Assembly (NCBI RefSeq): GCF_009711415.1
Contig: NZ_SMLZ01000116.1
Location: forward strand, 127,000 to 190,999
From: Roseibium denhamense
GTDB taxonomy: Bacteria > Pseudomonadota > Alphaproteobacteria > Rhizobiales > Stappiaceae
Length of the DNA: 64,000 nt
Reading direction: 5' to 3'
Positions 40,891 to 49,480 of this stretch are shown here, piece after piece. A program made the translations under genes and the position numbers. The notes under the pieces were generated by a model, which saw nothing but the letters and a program-made list of their open reading frames with translations, was not told the DNA's origin and made no database searches. Every line of letters starts with the position of its first letter. Position 1 is the stretch's first letter.

Positions 40891-42590
40891 GTTCTGTTTC
40901 CTTGGCGGCCGCGGCTGGTGCGCGCGCCGTTTTTCTTGCGGGCCCATACGCCGTCTGCTGCCATCAATTCGGTCAAGATCCCCTCCCGCAGGCCCCGGTC
41001 CGCAACGCGCAAACGGGAGCAGGTCCAACGGCGCCGGATAGCTTCCAGAATTGCGCACCCAGCGAGCACAAGATCCGCACGGTCGGCACCAATGCAGGGG
41101 TTTTCCACGCGGGCCTCATACGGCATGTCGCGCAGCTCATCAATCATGCGGCCGACCTGCGTGTCTTCCAGCCAAGTTCCGTCAACTTTCCGCCGGTCGT
41201 ACCGCCGCAATCCCAGATGAACTCCGGCAAGCGTTGTCACCGTCCCGGATGTTCCAAGCATATGGACCTTTCCGGAGCCAATGGCCTCGGTCAGGCTGCT
41301 TGCAAGATTGAAGGCAGCAAGATGGGATGCGGCATCTTCAACCATGGATTCAAAAATGTCCGGCGTGACATGCATGCCGCCGTGGCGTTCTGCAAGGTTC
41401 ACAACCCCAACCGGCAAAGAGATCCAGGAGCGGATGAAACGGGTCAGCGCATAACCGCGGGCTCCGCAGCGGTTCCGCAGATCAAGCCAGACGATTTCCG
41501 AGGATCCACCGCCAATATCAAACAGGATCACACCATCGGCATCATGATCGACAAGCGATGCGCAGCCGGCAACGGCAAGGCGCGCTTCGGTTTCCCGGTT
41601 GACCACTTCCAGTGCAAGACCCGTCTCGGTCTTGACCCGTTCTATGAACGTATCGCCGTTTTCAGCTGCGCGGCAGGCTTCAGTCGCAATGAGGCGGGAC
41701 CTGCTGACACCGCGATCCGCCAGTTTCCGATGACAATTGTCGAGCGCCTCGATGGCCCGTTCCATGGCAGCATCGCTCAATCGCTTGTGAGACCCGACCC
41801 CCTCGCCCAGACGCACTATTCTTGAGTATGCGTCGACGACCCGGAAGCCGCGTTCTTCGGGCCGGGCGATAAGCAAACGGCAGTTATTCGTCCCAAGATC
41901 GAGCGCTGCATAGAGTGGTTGCGCCCGGCCAATGACCGCCGGGCCGCCAAGTCTGTATGCATCCGGACGTGCATGACCGTTCCTGGGGTGTGCCCGGCTT
42001 CCCCGTCTTGGATAATGCGGATGCCCTGCCTCGTTTTTCGCAGAATGGGGATGCGCCCCCCGGGTATCGGCATTCGCAGGCCCGGATGGCTCGACGGCTG
42101 CAGCGACCGTTTGGTCCGCCCGCGCCCCGAAACCATTGCCCTTGCGTTTCCGGTGCCGTTTCGGGTGCAAGGCTTGGCCGTCTCGGACCGTCTCGCCCGG
42201 GGCAGTCCCATCCGGCGTTGCAGCGCGGTTATTTGATGCGGATGCTTGTGGTTGCTGACTGGCGGGCACCTTCCGTCCGCGCCGGCGCCGTTTCCGCCGG
42301 TTCTGGCCAGACTCCTGCTCGTTTCCGTCTGCCCTTTGAACGGGCTGAGCGGACGGTCCACTTGTAATGAGACCGGAGGGACTTGCGGAGGGAGTCTGCC
42401 CGTCACGGGCGGAATCCGGGTTTGCCTGCGTGTTCTGAGACTGGCTTTTCCTGGCATCCGCCTGCCGTCCCGAACGCCGTCTGCGGCGCCGCTTTTTCTG
42501 TCCCTTGGGCCCACTTGGGGCGCCAATTCTGCCGGACTCATCAGGGGCACTTCGCCCATTTACGGGCGGTTCCTTGCCTGAATGCGTCAC
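40887..42590 (-). CDS. Ppx/GppA phosphatase with long basic N-terminal extension
   Basis: Exopolyphosphatase/guanosine-pentaphosphate phosphatase family. The actin-like catalytic domain starts near residue 226 ([20 protein letters not shown]) and contains [19 protein letters not shown] and [13 protein letters not shown], ending near residue 550. Before it are about 220 residues of low complexity with three very basic blocks ([12 protein letters not shown] near 31-42, [10 protein letters not shown] near 98-107, PKRHRKRKG near 143-151). Such a tail could bind RNA or polyphosphate. Its stop overlaps the rlmE start, so the two are translationally coupled. Whether it acts on polyphosphate or (p)ppGpp cannot be told. 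Confidence 0.88.
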   Translation of the reverse strand: MTHSGKEPPVNGRSAPDESGRIGAPSGPKGQKKRRRRRRSGRQADARKSQSQNTQANPDSARDGQTPSASPSGLITSGPSAQPVQRADGNEQESGQNRRKRRRRGRKVPASQQPQASASNNRAATPDGTAPGETVRDGQALHPKRHRKRKGNGFGARADQTVAAAVEPSGPANADTRGAHPHSAKNEAGHPHYPRRGSRAHPRNGHARPDAYRLGGPAVIGRAQPLYAALDLGTNNCRLLIARPEERGFRVVDAYSRIVRLGEGVGSHKRLSDAAMERAIEALDNCHRKLADRGVSRSRLIATEACRAAENGDTFIERVKTETGLALEVVNRETEARLAVAGCASLVDHDADGVILFDIGGGSSEIVWLDLRNRCGARGYALTRFIRSWISLPVGVVNLAERHGGMHVTPDIFESMVEDAASHLAAFNLASSLTEAIGSGKVHMLGTSGTVTTLAGVHLGLRRYDRRKVDGTWLEDTQVGRMIDELRDMPYEARVENPCIGADRADLVLAGCAILEAIRRRWTCSRLRVADRGLREGILTELMAADGVWARKKNGARTSRGRQGNRT

Positions 42591-42862
42591 TGTTTTGCCT
42601 TTCGGGTTCCAGGAGCCGGCGCTGGGAAGCGGTCCGGTCAGAACCCTTATTCATCGTTGACGAAACTGTAACAGGTTGGCATTGCCGCGAAAAGTACCTG
42701 TGTTCCGAATTCTCGAGGCTTGCGTTAAACTGTAGTCCGGCAGGGCCGACGGAAAAAATATGGGCTTACCGCCTTGCATTTTGAAGCAGGTTGGATGTAT
42801 ACGCTGCGCTCATCCTAACGGGCGCCGGTTCGCCCTTGGACATTGCGCACTTCGTGCGTTAC

Positions 42863-42936
42863 TGGGGAATAGGTTAACGGTAGACCCGCAGACTCTGACT
42901 CTGTTAGTCCTGGTTCGAATCCAGGTTCCCCAGCCA
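42863..42936 (+). tRNA. tRNA-Gln (anticodon CUG)
   Basis: A complete 74-base cloverleaf with CCA encoded. The acceptor arm pairs TGGGGAA (42863-42869) with TTCCCCA (42926-42932). The D-arm contains AGGTTAACGGTAGACC, the anticodon loop is CTCTGAC between GCAGA and TCTGT, giving anticodon CTG. The T-arm is CCTGGTTCGAATCCAGG. It stands alone between the ppx gene and the LysR gene. Confidence 0.95.
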
Positions 42937-43051
42937 AACTCTTTTCCGATAAATCCGTGCTTTTGCGTTCGCTTCCATTGCCCACGCTGACGGGAGCGGG
43001 CTTTTCTTCCGTTCGAAGCTCTGCAATGTTCGTCCAAAAAGGGCGGAGCAG

Positions 43052-43939
43052 ATGTTACGGATCAATCTGGATCAGTTGCGGACATTTCTGATCGTTGTGC
43101 GCAGCGGCGGAGTGGTGAAGGCCGCGCAGTCGTTGAACCTGACACAGCCTGCAGTCACGGCCCGTATGAAGGGGCTTGAGCAGACCCTCGGGACCCAGGT
43201 GTTTGATCGCAGTGCCGGTCAGAATCGCCTCACCAAACAGGGTGAATTGCTGCTTCAATACGCGTTGAAGCTGGAAGTTCTGTCCAATCAGATCGAGAGG
43301 GACATTGTAGATCCGGCCCATCTTGAAGGGCACTTGCGTTTGGGGGCATCGGAGACGATTGCACAAAGCTGGATGCCGGACTTCATTACCGAGCTGTCGA
43401 AACGGTTCCCAAGACTGCAGATCGAGTTCAATGTTGATGTCTCCGTGAGCCTGCGGAACGCTTTGCTTGCGCGGGAAATCGACCTTGCCTTCCTGCTCGG
43501 ACCGGTGTCCGAGTACTCGGTTGATAACATTGCCCTGCCCCGCTTCGAACTCGATTGGTATGCTGCCGCAGATGCCCCCGATGATCCGGCGCTGGCGGCA
43601 CGGCTTTTCGACAAGCCGGTCATCACATACGCCAAGAACACCCGGCCCTACCGGGACATGCGGGACCAGCTTCAAGAGCATGTGGAAACCGATACCGCGC
43701 TGTTCCCGTCCTCTTCTTTGTCCGCAGCCATCCGGCTGGTCGAGACGGGGCTCGGGGTCGGCGCCTTGCCGCGCCTTCTTGCCGATCCGTTTGTTGCCGC
43801 CGGGACTTTGAAGACGTTCAATCCGGGTTGGGCGCCAGAGCCTTTGACATTTACCGCGTCCTATATTGCCGATCCCCGCAGTCAAATGATCGAAAGTGCG
43901 GCGCAGCTCGCAGCGGAAGTGGCACAAAATCACGTTTGA
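43052..43939 (+). CDS. LysR-family transcriptional regulator
   Basis: A 295-residue LysR regulator. The N-terminal winged helix-turn-helix is INLDQLRTFLIVVRSGGVVK followed by AAQSLNLTQPAVTARMKGLE. The effector-binding domain (about 90-290) is of the ordinary periplasmic-binding-protein fold. It lies directly upstream of, and on the same strand as, the DUF1445 gene and a TRAP transporter, so it probably controls that unit in response to the transported compound. The last stretch before its stop runs into a 98-base gap before the next ATG. Confidence 0.92.
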   Translation: MLRINLDQLRTFLIVVRSGGVVKAAQSLNLTQPAVTARMKGLEQTLGTQVFDRSAGQNRLTKQGELLLQYALKLEVLSNQIERDIVDPAHLEGHLRLGASETIAQSWMPDFITELSKRFPRLQIEFNVDVSVSLRNALLAREIDLAFLLGPVSEYSVDNIALPRFELDWYAAADAPDDPALAARLFDKPVITYAKNTRPYRDMRDQLQEHVETDTALFPSSSLSAAIRLVETGLGVGALPRLLADPFVAAGTLKTFNPGWAPEPLTFTASYIADPRSQMIESAAQLAAEVAQNHV

Positions 43940-44037
43940 GACATAAAAATATTTTATCAAAAATCGGAAAAACTATTGATTTGACCAGATTAGGGCCAGC
44001 CGACATCCTCAAGGAAGTTGAGGAGTGCGGACCTGCA

Positions 44038-44892
44038 ATGAACAGTTTTGAGCACATACGGGCACTCTTGCCGTCAGAGGCGAGAGCCGCCATCCGGTCA
44101 GGCGCCTATACCCGCCACACCGCTGGTCTCGCCGCTGGCTATCTACAGGCAAACCTGGTTGTTTTGCGCGAAGTCCACGCTCTTGATTTTGCCCGGTTTT
44201 GCCAGCGAAATCCGAAGCCGTGCCCCGTTGTCGGCATGACTGATGCGGGCAGCCCGCAGTTCCGGACGCTTGGCCGCGACGTCGATCTGTGCCGGGATGT
44301 CCCCTCCTATAACATTTACGAAAATGGCCGAATCACGGCGACGGTTCCGGATATCTCCAGCTATTGGAAGGAAGACCATGTCGGTTTTGCCCTCGGGTGT
44401 TCGTTCACATTTGAAACGGCGTTGATCGCAGCGGGAATACCTGTCCGCCATATCGACGCCGATACCACCGTTCCCATGTACCGCACCTCCATCGAGTTGA
44501 CCCCAGCCGGACCATTTGGCGGAACCATGGTGGTCAGCATGCGGCCGATACCCCGGGACCGTGTCGCCGAAGCGATCGCCATCTCTTCGAAATTTCCGCT
44601 GGCCCACGGAGCACCTGTTCACACCGGCTCTCCCGGGGAAATCGGCATCCGTGACCTTGCCGCGCCCGACTGGGGTGACTCGGTGGACATAAAGCCCGAT
44701 GAGGTGCCGTGTTTTTGGGCCTGCGGCGTGACACCTCAGGCTGCCCTTCTCTCGGCTAATCTTCCCTTGGTCATTACCCATACACCCGGACACATGCTGA
44801 TCACCGATGTGCCGGAGACTGCGGAGATACCGGTGATCCAACCAAATCAAAAAAACGCTGAAACCTTCCAGCCCCTTTCCAGAGGAGACTGA
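44038..44892 (+). CDS. DUF1445 family protein (putative hydro-lyase, D-glutamate cyclase-like)
   Basis: A 284-residue member of the DUF1445 family, annotated as putative hydro-lyase. The mammalian D-glutamate cyclase, which turns D-glutamate into 5-oxo-D-proline, contains this domain, and Bacillus YcsI sits beside 5-oxoprolinase genes. Conserved segments here include GLAAGYLQANLVVL, PCPVVGMTDAGSPQFRTLG, PDISSYWKEDHVGFALGCSF and FWACGVTPQAALLSANLPL, then ITHTPGHMLITDV. The start at 44038 gives family length; the frame is open further back into the LysR gene. One base separates its stop from the TRAP binding-protein start. The substrate here is not known. Confidence 0.85.
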   Translation: MNSFEHIRALLPSEARAAIRSGAYTRHTAGLAAGYLQANLVVLREVHALDFARFCQRNPKPCPVVGMTDAGSPQFRTLGRDVDLCRDVPSYNIYENGRITATVPDISSYWKEDHVGFALGCSFTFETALIAAGIPVRHIDADTTVPMYRTSIELTPAGPFGGTMVVSMRPIPRDRVAEAIAISSKFPLAHGAPVHTGSPGEIGIRDLAAPDWGDSVDIKPDEVPCFWACGVTPQAALLSANLPLVITHTPGHMLITDVPETAEIPVIQPNQKNAETFQPLSRGD

Positions 44893-44893
44893 C

Positions 44894-45931
44894 ATGCGCA
44901 CGCAACTGACAATACTTTTGGCATCCACGGCCCTTTTGGCCGCCCCGGCACAAGCGGAAACCCTATCGGTGGTCGGCAGCTGGTCCGGCCTGCCGCTTCA
45001 CAAGGAGTTCGAAGCCCCGTTCTGGACGGAAAAACTCCCTGCCGCCTCCGGTGGAAACATTGAAGTGGAACTGACCACCCACAATCAGATGGGGCTGGGT
45101 GTCGGCGATGTCTTCCGCCTGCTTGGGGATGGCGTTTACGATGTCGGCATGACCGTTGCCGACTATGCGGTGGCCGATGCTCCCGAGCTTGAGGGGCTGG
45201 ACGTGCCGCTCCTGGCGCTGAACGCAGACGATGCGCGCGCGATGGTCAATGCGGCCCGCCCAATGGTCGCCGATATCTACAAGGACCGTTTCAATTCGCA
45301 TGTCCTGGCGATCGCCCCCTACCCGCCGCAAGTGGTGTTCTGCAATGCCGAGATCGGCAGCCTCGATGATCTTCAGGGCAAGAAGGTGCGTGCATCCGGG
45401 CGCATGACGGCGATTTTCCTGGAAGCGCTCGGCGCGGAAGGCGTCAATGTCTCGTTCTCAGAAGTCCCAGGCGCGCTTCAACGCGGTGTTGTCGATTGCG
45501 CGGTCACCGGCGCCGGCTCTGGCTACTCGGCGGGCTGGTGGGAAGTATCAACCCATCTTCTGCCCATTCCGCTCGGCGGTTGGGATTCTGTCGTGACGGC
45601 TGTCAATATGGATCGCTGGAACAGCCTAAGCGATGCCGACAAGGCGCTGATCGAGGCCGAGATCAAAACCGGTTTTGAAGATCCAGCATGGGCGGTCGCA
45701 CAAGATGCGCTGGTCAATGACATTGCCTGTCTGACGGGCAATGGTGAATGCCCAGCCGGTGATGCGCGTAACATGACGCTGGTTGAAGTGTCCGATGCCG
45801 ATTTCGAGAAAGCCCGGGGCATCCTGATTGGGGAAGTTCTTCCGGACTGGGCCGAACGGGCTGGCGGGGACTGGGCACAGCGCTGGAATGCCAGTGTCGG
45901 TGAGACGGTTGGCGTACAGATCGCCAATTAA
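44894..45931 (+). CDS. TRAP transporter substrate-binding protein (DctP family)
   Basis: Periplasmic solute receptor of a TRAP transporter, 345 residues. The signal peptide is MRTQLTILLASTALLAAPAQA. The mature domain shows the DctP pattern: GGNIEVELTTHNQMGLGVGD, LQGKKVRASGRMTAIFLEAL with the arginine that usually contacts a carboxylate, and VDCAVTGAGSGYSAGWWEVS. Its stop is 21 bases before the small membrane subunit. With DUF1445 and LysR upstream, the ligand is probably an organic acid or amino-acid derivative, but nothing in the sequence fixes it. Confidence 0.9.
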   Translation: MRTQLTILLASTALLAAPAQAETLSVVGSWSGLPLHKEFEAPFWTEKLPAASGGNIEVELTTHNQMGLGVGDVFRLLGDGVYDVGMTVADYAVADAPELEGLDVPLLALNADDARAMVNAARPMVADIYKDRFNSHVLAIAPYPPQVVFCNAEIGSLDDLQGKKVRASGRMTAIFLEALGAEGVNVSFSEVPGALQRGVVDCAVTGAGSGYSAGWWEVSTHLLPIPLGGWDSVVTAVNMDRWNSLSDADKALIEAEIKTGFEDPAWAVAQDALVNDIACLTGNGECPAGDARNMTLVEVSDADFEKARGILIGEVLPDWAERAGGDWAQRWNASVGETVGVQIAN

Positions 45932-45952
45932 CGGCAACAGGAGGGTACGGCG

Positions 45953-46531
45953 GTGGCCGGCATAAGTGAACGTATCATTGACCGGCTAAAGGCAGTGAAC
46001 CGGCTCATCGCACTTGCGATGGGCGCGGGGCTGCTCCTATGCGCCGCCTTTATTCTCGCTGAAATTCTCGTCCGTCAGCTCGGCGGCAGTCTGGGGGGGA
46101 CGGACGAGATTGCAGGCTATGTCATGGCCATCGTGACGTCCTGGGGCATGGCCTACTGCCTTCTGGAACTGGGCCATGTGCGGATCGATTTCCTGCGCGG
46201 GTGTTTCGCATCGCGCGGCCGGGCGGTCCTCGATCTCATTTGTATGGCAACGCTGGCGGCTGTTGCGTCCGTGATCGCCTACAAGTGCTGGCCGGTTGTC
46301 GAGCGCTCCCTGGTGAATGGCAGCCGGGCAAACACACCGCTTGAAACACCATTGGCGCTTGTTCAGGTGCCGTGGTTTATGGGATGGGCATGGTTTGCCC
46401 TTTCAGCCTGGATCACGCTCGTCGCGGCAACATTCCTGGTACTTCAGTCCCGCTTGAAGGAAGCGGAAAGCGTTGCTGGTGTTTTTGCGGAAGCGGACGC
46501 AGCTGCCCGTGAGGCGGAGGCTGCAACATGA
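45953..46531 (+). CDS. TRAP transporter small membrane subunit (DctQ family)
   Basis: Four-helix membrane subunit of 192 residues. Helices lie at about 18-40 (LIALAMGAGLLLCAAFILAE), 55-75, 92-112 and 132-160, in the usual DctQ layout with the family-typical GYVMAIVTSWGMAYCLLELG and HVRIDFLRG. A charged, Ala/Glu-rich tail ends the protein. It overlaps the large subunit gene by four bases (ATGA). The start is GTG. Confidence 0.88.
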   Translation: MAGISERIIDRLKAVNRLIALAMGAGLLLCAAFILAEILVRQLGGSLGGTDEIAGYVMAIVTSWGMAYCLLELGHVRIDFLRGCFASRGRAVLDLICMATLAAVASVIAYKCWPVVERSLVNGSRANTPLETPLALVQVPWFMGWAWFALSAWITLVAATFLVLQSRLKEAESVAGVFAEADAAAREAEAAT

Positions 46532-47811
46532 TTGGAACCCTGTCAGTCTCCCTGCTCGCTCTGTTGTCGATTTCCCTGCCCGTGGGGGTCGTTCTGTTCC
46601 TGCTCGCCTTTGGAATTGATCAGTTCTATTCCTCGTTTCCCTTGATACGCGGCCTTGGAAACATGGTCTGGTCGTCTTCAAAATCGGCCACCTTGATCGC
46701 CATCCCGTTTTTCGTGCTTCTTGGGGAGATCCTAGTCCGCTCCGGGATCGCAAGCCGGACTTACTCGGCATTGGACCGTTGGTTCTCTTGGCTTCCAGGC
46801 GGCTTGATCCACGCCAATGTGGCAACCGCGACAATGTTCTCGGCAACGTCAGGCTCGTCTGTCGCAACCGCTGCAACAGTTGCGACCGTTGCCATGCCAC
46901 AGGCTGAACGTCTCGGATATGACCAGCGCCTGTTTTCCGGCGCTATTGCAGCCGGAGGCACGCTTGGGATCATGATCCCGCCATCGATCAACTTGATCGT
47001 CTACGGCTTCTTGACCCAGACCTCGATCCCGCAGCTGTTTCTGGCGGGTCTCGTGCCGGGCCTCTTGCTGGCACTTGCCTTTCTGGTGGTGACCGCCTTG
47101 ATTTGCGCGATCCGGCCCGATCTCGGCGGAACCCGGCGTGTCTTTCCCTTCATCGACATGCTCAAGGCGCTCACCGAGCTCCTGCCGATCATCATGCTGT
47201 TCACCTTGATCATCGGGTCGATCTATATGGGCTGGGCAACCCCGACGGAGGCGGCCGCTGTGGGCGTGGCCGGTGCCATGCTTATTGCAGCGCTAACGAG
47301 CGGCATTACCTGGAAGATGATGGAAGCTAGCCTTCTGGGCACGATCAAGATCACGGCAATGATCATGCTTGTTGTGATTGGCGCTTCGTTCCTGAACTTT
47401 ACTCTGGCTTCAGCCGGGTTGGGCCGCGAGCTGCAGGATTTCCTCGGGTCTCTCGGGCTGACACCGTTCTATACGCTTCTTGTCATCGTTGCGATCTACG
47501 TCGTGCTCGGATTCTTCATTGAGACACTGTCCTTGATGGTCGTCACCATTCCGATCGTCGTGCCCCTCGTTCTGGAGCTCGGCTATGATCCCGTCTGGTT
47601 TGGCATCTTGATGATCGTGCTGATTGAAATGGCGCTGATCACGCCGCCTGTCGGGCTCAATCTCTACGTGGTTCAGGGCGCCCGGCGCAGTGGATCCATG
47701 AGCGATGTCATGATGGGGTCACTCCCCTTCGTCTTCACCATGGGTCTGATGGTCGCCGCGCTCATCGCCATGCCCGGCATCGCGCTCTTTCTCCCGGCGG
47801 CCTTGCAGTAG
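46528..47811 (+). CDS. TRAP transporter large membrane subunit (DctM family)
   Basis: Sodium- or proton-coupled permease of the TRAP system, 427 residues with about twelve hydrophobic segments. Typical stretches are LIAIPFFVLLGEILVRSGIA, the motif ATSGSSVATAATVATVAMPQ, GGTLGIMIPPSINLIVYGFL and VEMALITPPVGLNLYVVQG-like LIEMALITPPVGLNLYVVQG. Works with the binding protein and small subunit encoded just upstream. A strong terminator follows 13 bases after the stop. Confidence 0.95.
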   Translation: MIGTLSVSLLALLSISLPVGVVLFLLAFGIDQFYSSFPLIRGLGNMVWSSSKSATLIAIPFFVLLGEILVRSGIASRTYSALDRWFSWLPGGLIHANVATATMFSATSGSSVATAATVATVAMPQAERLGYDQRLFSGAIAAGGTLGIMIPPSINLIVYGFLTQTSIPQLFLAGLVPGLLLALAFLVVTALICAIRPDLGGTRRVFPFIDMLKALTELLPIIMLFTLIIGSIYMGWATPTEAAAVGVAGAMLIAALTSGITWKMMEASLLGTIKITAMIMLVVIGASFLNFTLASAGLGRELQDFLGSLGLTPFYTLLVIVAIYVVLGFFIETLSLMVVTIPIVVPLVLELGYDPVWFGILMIVLIEMALITPPVGLNLYVVQGARRSGSMSDVMMGSLPFVFTMGLMVAALIAMPGIALFLPAALQ

Positions 47812-47824
47812 TGGCCCCAACCTT

Positions 47825-47854
47825 GGCCCCGCTCATTGGAGCGGGGCCCTTTTT
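47825..47854 (+). terminator. strong intrinsic terminator after the LysR/DUF1445/TRAP unit
   Basis: Perfect 10-base stem GGCCCCGCTC (47825-47834) and GAGCGGGGCC (47839-47848), four-base loop, then CTTTTT. It closes the plus-strand unit; the minus-strand UspA gene ends 18 bases further on, so it may also help stop that transcript. Confidence 0.92.
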
Positions 47855-47871
47855 CTCAATCAAACCGGTCG

Positions 47872-48282
47872 TTAGCCGCGAACGACAAATACGGAGCAGC
47901 CGGCCCGCCGCACAACGCGAGAGGCCGTTGATCCGAGAAAGTAATCCTGGGCGGTCGGGTGATGCGATCCGACGATGATGAGATCGACGCTATTTTCCTC
48001 GGCGAAGGCTGCAATCTGAACACCGGGCTTCCCACTGACAACCTTGCACTGGATGCTGTCGTCTCCGCCGGTTGCTTCGCGCAGCTTGTTTTCGACTTTG
48101 GTCGTAAGATGGTTGTCGACCTTCATGGTCACGAATTCGGACACGAAGCCCGGAATATTTTCAAGGACGGTCAAAAGCGTGATTTGTCCGCCATCCGCCA
48201 TAAGATGGCGCGCGTTTTCAAGTTTCCGGCCGATCAGCGTCTCATGATCAAGAGCGACCGGTATCAGGACATGCTTGTACAT
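47872..48282 (-). CDS. universal stress protein family (UspA)
   Basis: A 136-residue single-domain UspA protein. It begins MYKHVLIPVALDHETLIGRK and ends with the nucleotide-loop region LIIVGSHHPTAQDYFLGSTA followed by SRVVRRAGCSVFVVRG. The G-2x-G-9x-G(S/T) ATP motif is incomplete (second Gly replaced by His), so nucleotide binding is unsure. AAGGAGG lies 11 bases before the ATG at 48282. It is the last gene of the sulfonate run. UspA proteins are often found with TRAP transporters; in Halomonas, TeaD modulates the TeaABC TRAP system. Confidence 0.88.
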   Translation of the reverse strand: MYKHVLIPVALDHETLIGRKLENARHLMADGGQITLLTVLENIPGFVSEFVTMKVDNHLTTKVENKLREATGGDDSIQCKVVSGKPGVQIAAFAEENSVDLIIVGSHHPTAQDYFLGSTASRVVRRAGCSVFVVRG

Positions 48283-48338
48283 CGGATCGACATCCTCCTT
48301 TTTGAAACTCAACCAGTCCTGCCTTGACCTTTGGCCGG

Positions 48339-49355
48339 TCAGAGACAGGCATGACTTTCTGCAAGCTTCCGGACCGCGTCGGCATAGCGGACCGGTACGT
48401 CAATGCCCTCCGCCCGCGCCTTGGCGATGGCGTCAGCGCGGCGGCTGCCGGGCAGGCGCGCGCCCTCCATTGTTTCAATCAGGCTGAGCAGAGCGTCGAT
48501 GCGAGCAGCGAAATGCTCCGTATCCATCGGCTTCATGGCGATCAGGAATTGACCAACTCCGGGAGGTGGTCCATCGGCGGAAAAGAACGAGGATGCTTCG
48601 GTGCTTTTAGATGCGCCCGTCATGACCGAGGCCAGGATCTCCACCATCAGTGCCAGCGCTGTGCCCTTGGCTTCTCCAATCGGCAGCATTGTGCCTTCGA
48701 GCGCAGCTTCAGCACTTGTGGTCGGGGTGCCGTCCTTGCCGAGCGCCCAGCCCTCTGGGATGTCTTTACCGGCTTTGCGTGCATTCATTACCTTGCCGCG
48801 GGCCACCCGTGACAGGGAGAGGTCCACCACAAGCGGATCCTTGCTTGGACGGGGCGCGGCAAACGCAATTGGATTTGTGCCGAACACGGGATGCTTGGCC
48901 CCGAACGGCGCCATCGCCGCCGGTGCGTTGGCCACCATGATCGCCATCAAACCCTGATTGGCCAGTTTTTCGACCTGAACCGAGAGCGCGCCGCAGTGAT
49001 GCGACCGCGTAATGCCCATGGTTGCACAGCCATGGTCCAGCGCGACTTCGGAGCCTTTCTCAATGACCGCATCAAGTGCGGGATAGGCAAATCCGAAACC
49101 GGCATCTGCGAGGAGGCTGCTTGTTCCTTTTTGAGAAATTATAACGTCTGCAGCGGCAGCGATTTTGCCGGACTGGACTTGAGCGGCGTAGTCCTCCACC
49201 CGCGAAAATCCGTGCCCTACTTGACCTTCCGCTTCTGCGGCCACAAGCGCGTTTGCAACGGACTGCGCGGCTAGGTCTGGCACTCCCACGGCCAGGAAGG
49301 CGGACTTGATCAAAAGTTCTGCATTGCAAAGGCTGAGGCGTTCGGTCGCTTCCAT
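48339..49355 (-). CDS. comC: LDH2/MDH2-family dehydrogenase, probable (R)-sulfolactate dehydrogenase
   Basis: A 338-residue member of the malate/L-lactate dehydrogenase (LDH2/MDH2) family, to which ComC, (R)-sulfolactate dehydrogenase, belongs. Family segments are VANALVAAEAEGQVGHGFSR, HCGALSVQVEKLANQG, FGTNPIAFAAPRPSKDPLVV and LPIGEAKGTALALMVEILAS. ComC interconverts (R)-sulfolactate and sulfopyruvate with NADP. In this operon it could help epimerise sulfolactate or exchange it with sulfopyruvate. The start at 49355 is preferred over a GTG at 49394. A 125-base gap with a hairpin separates it from suyB. The family is certain; the sulfolactate role is inferred from context. Confidence 0.8.
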   Translation of the reverse strand: MEATERLSLCNAELLIKSAFLAVGVPDLAAQSVANALVAAEAEGQVGHGFSRVEDYAAQVQSGKIAAAADVIISQKGTSSLLADAGFGFAYPALDAVIEKGSEVALDHGCATMGITRSHHCGALSVQVEKLANQGLMAIMVANAPAAMAPFGAKHPVFGTNPIAFAAPRPSKDPLVVDLSLSRVARGKVMNARKAGKDIPEGWALGKDGTPTTSAEAALEGTMLPIGEAKGTALALMVEILASVMTGASKSTEASSFFSADGPPPGVGQFLIAMKPMDTEHFAARIDALLSLIETMEGARLPGSRRADAIAKARAEGIDVPVRYADAVRKLAESHACL

Positions 49356-49443
49356 CGGTGTGTGTGCTTTCAAAAGACAACTGATCGCCGACACTTATTT
49401 CAAATTTTGGGGCTTGGCGATGCCCTAGCTGTAAGGCTGAGTA

Positions 49444-49470
49444 TCTGGTGGCTGGTTTCCAGCCACCAGA
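49444..49470 (-). other. perfect intercistronic hairpin after suyB
   Basis: A 12-base perfect stem TCTGGTGGCTGG (49444-49455) with CCAGCCACCAGA (49459-49470) and a three-base loop, ten bases after the suyB stop. On the transcribed (minus) strand no T tract follows, so it is not a standard terminator. It could protect the 3' end of a processed suyB message and lower expression of the genes beyond it. Confidence 0.7.
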
Positions 49471-49480
49471 CCAGTTGGTT

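Noticed and set aside
42810-43037. Minus-strand open frame of 75 codons containing GWGTWIRTRTNRVRVCGS
   Set aside because: It runs across the tRNA-Gln gene; the motif is the reverse translation of the tRNA and such frames are common false genes.
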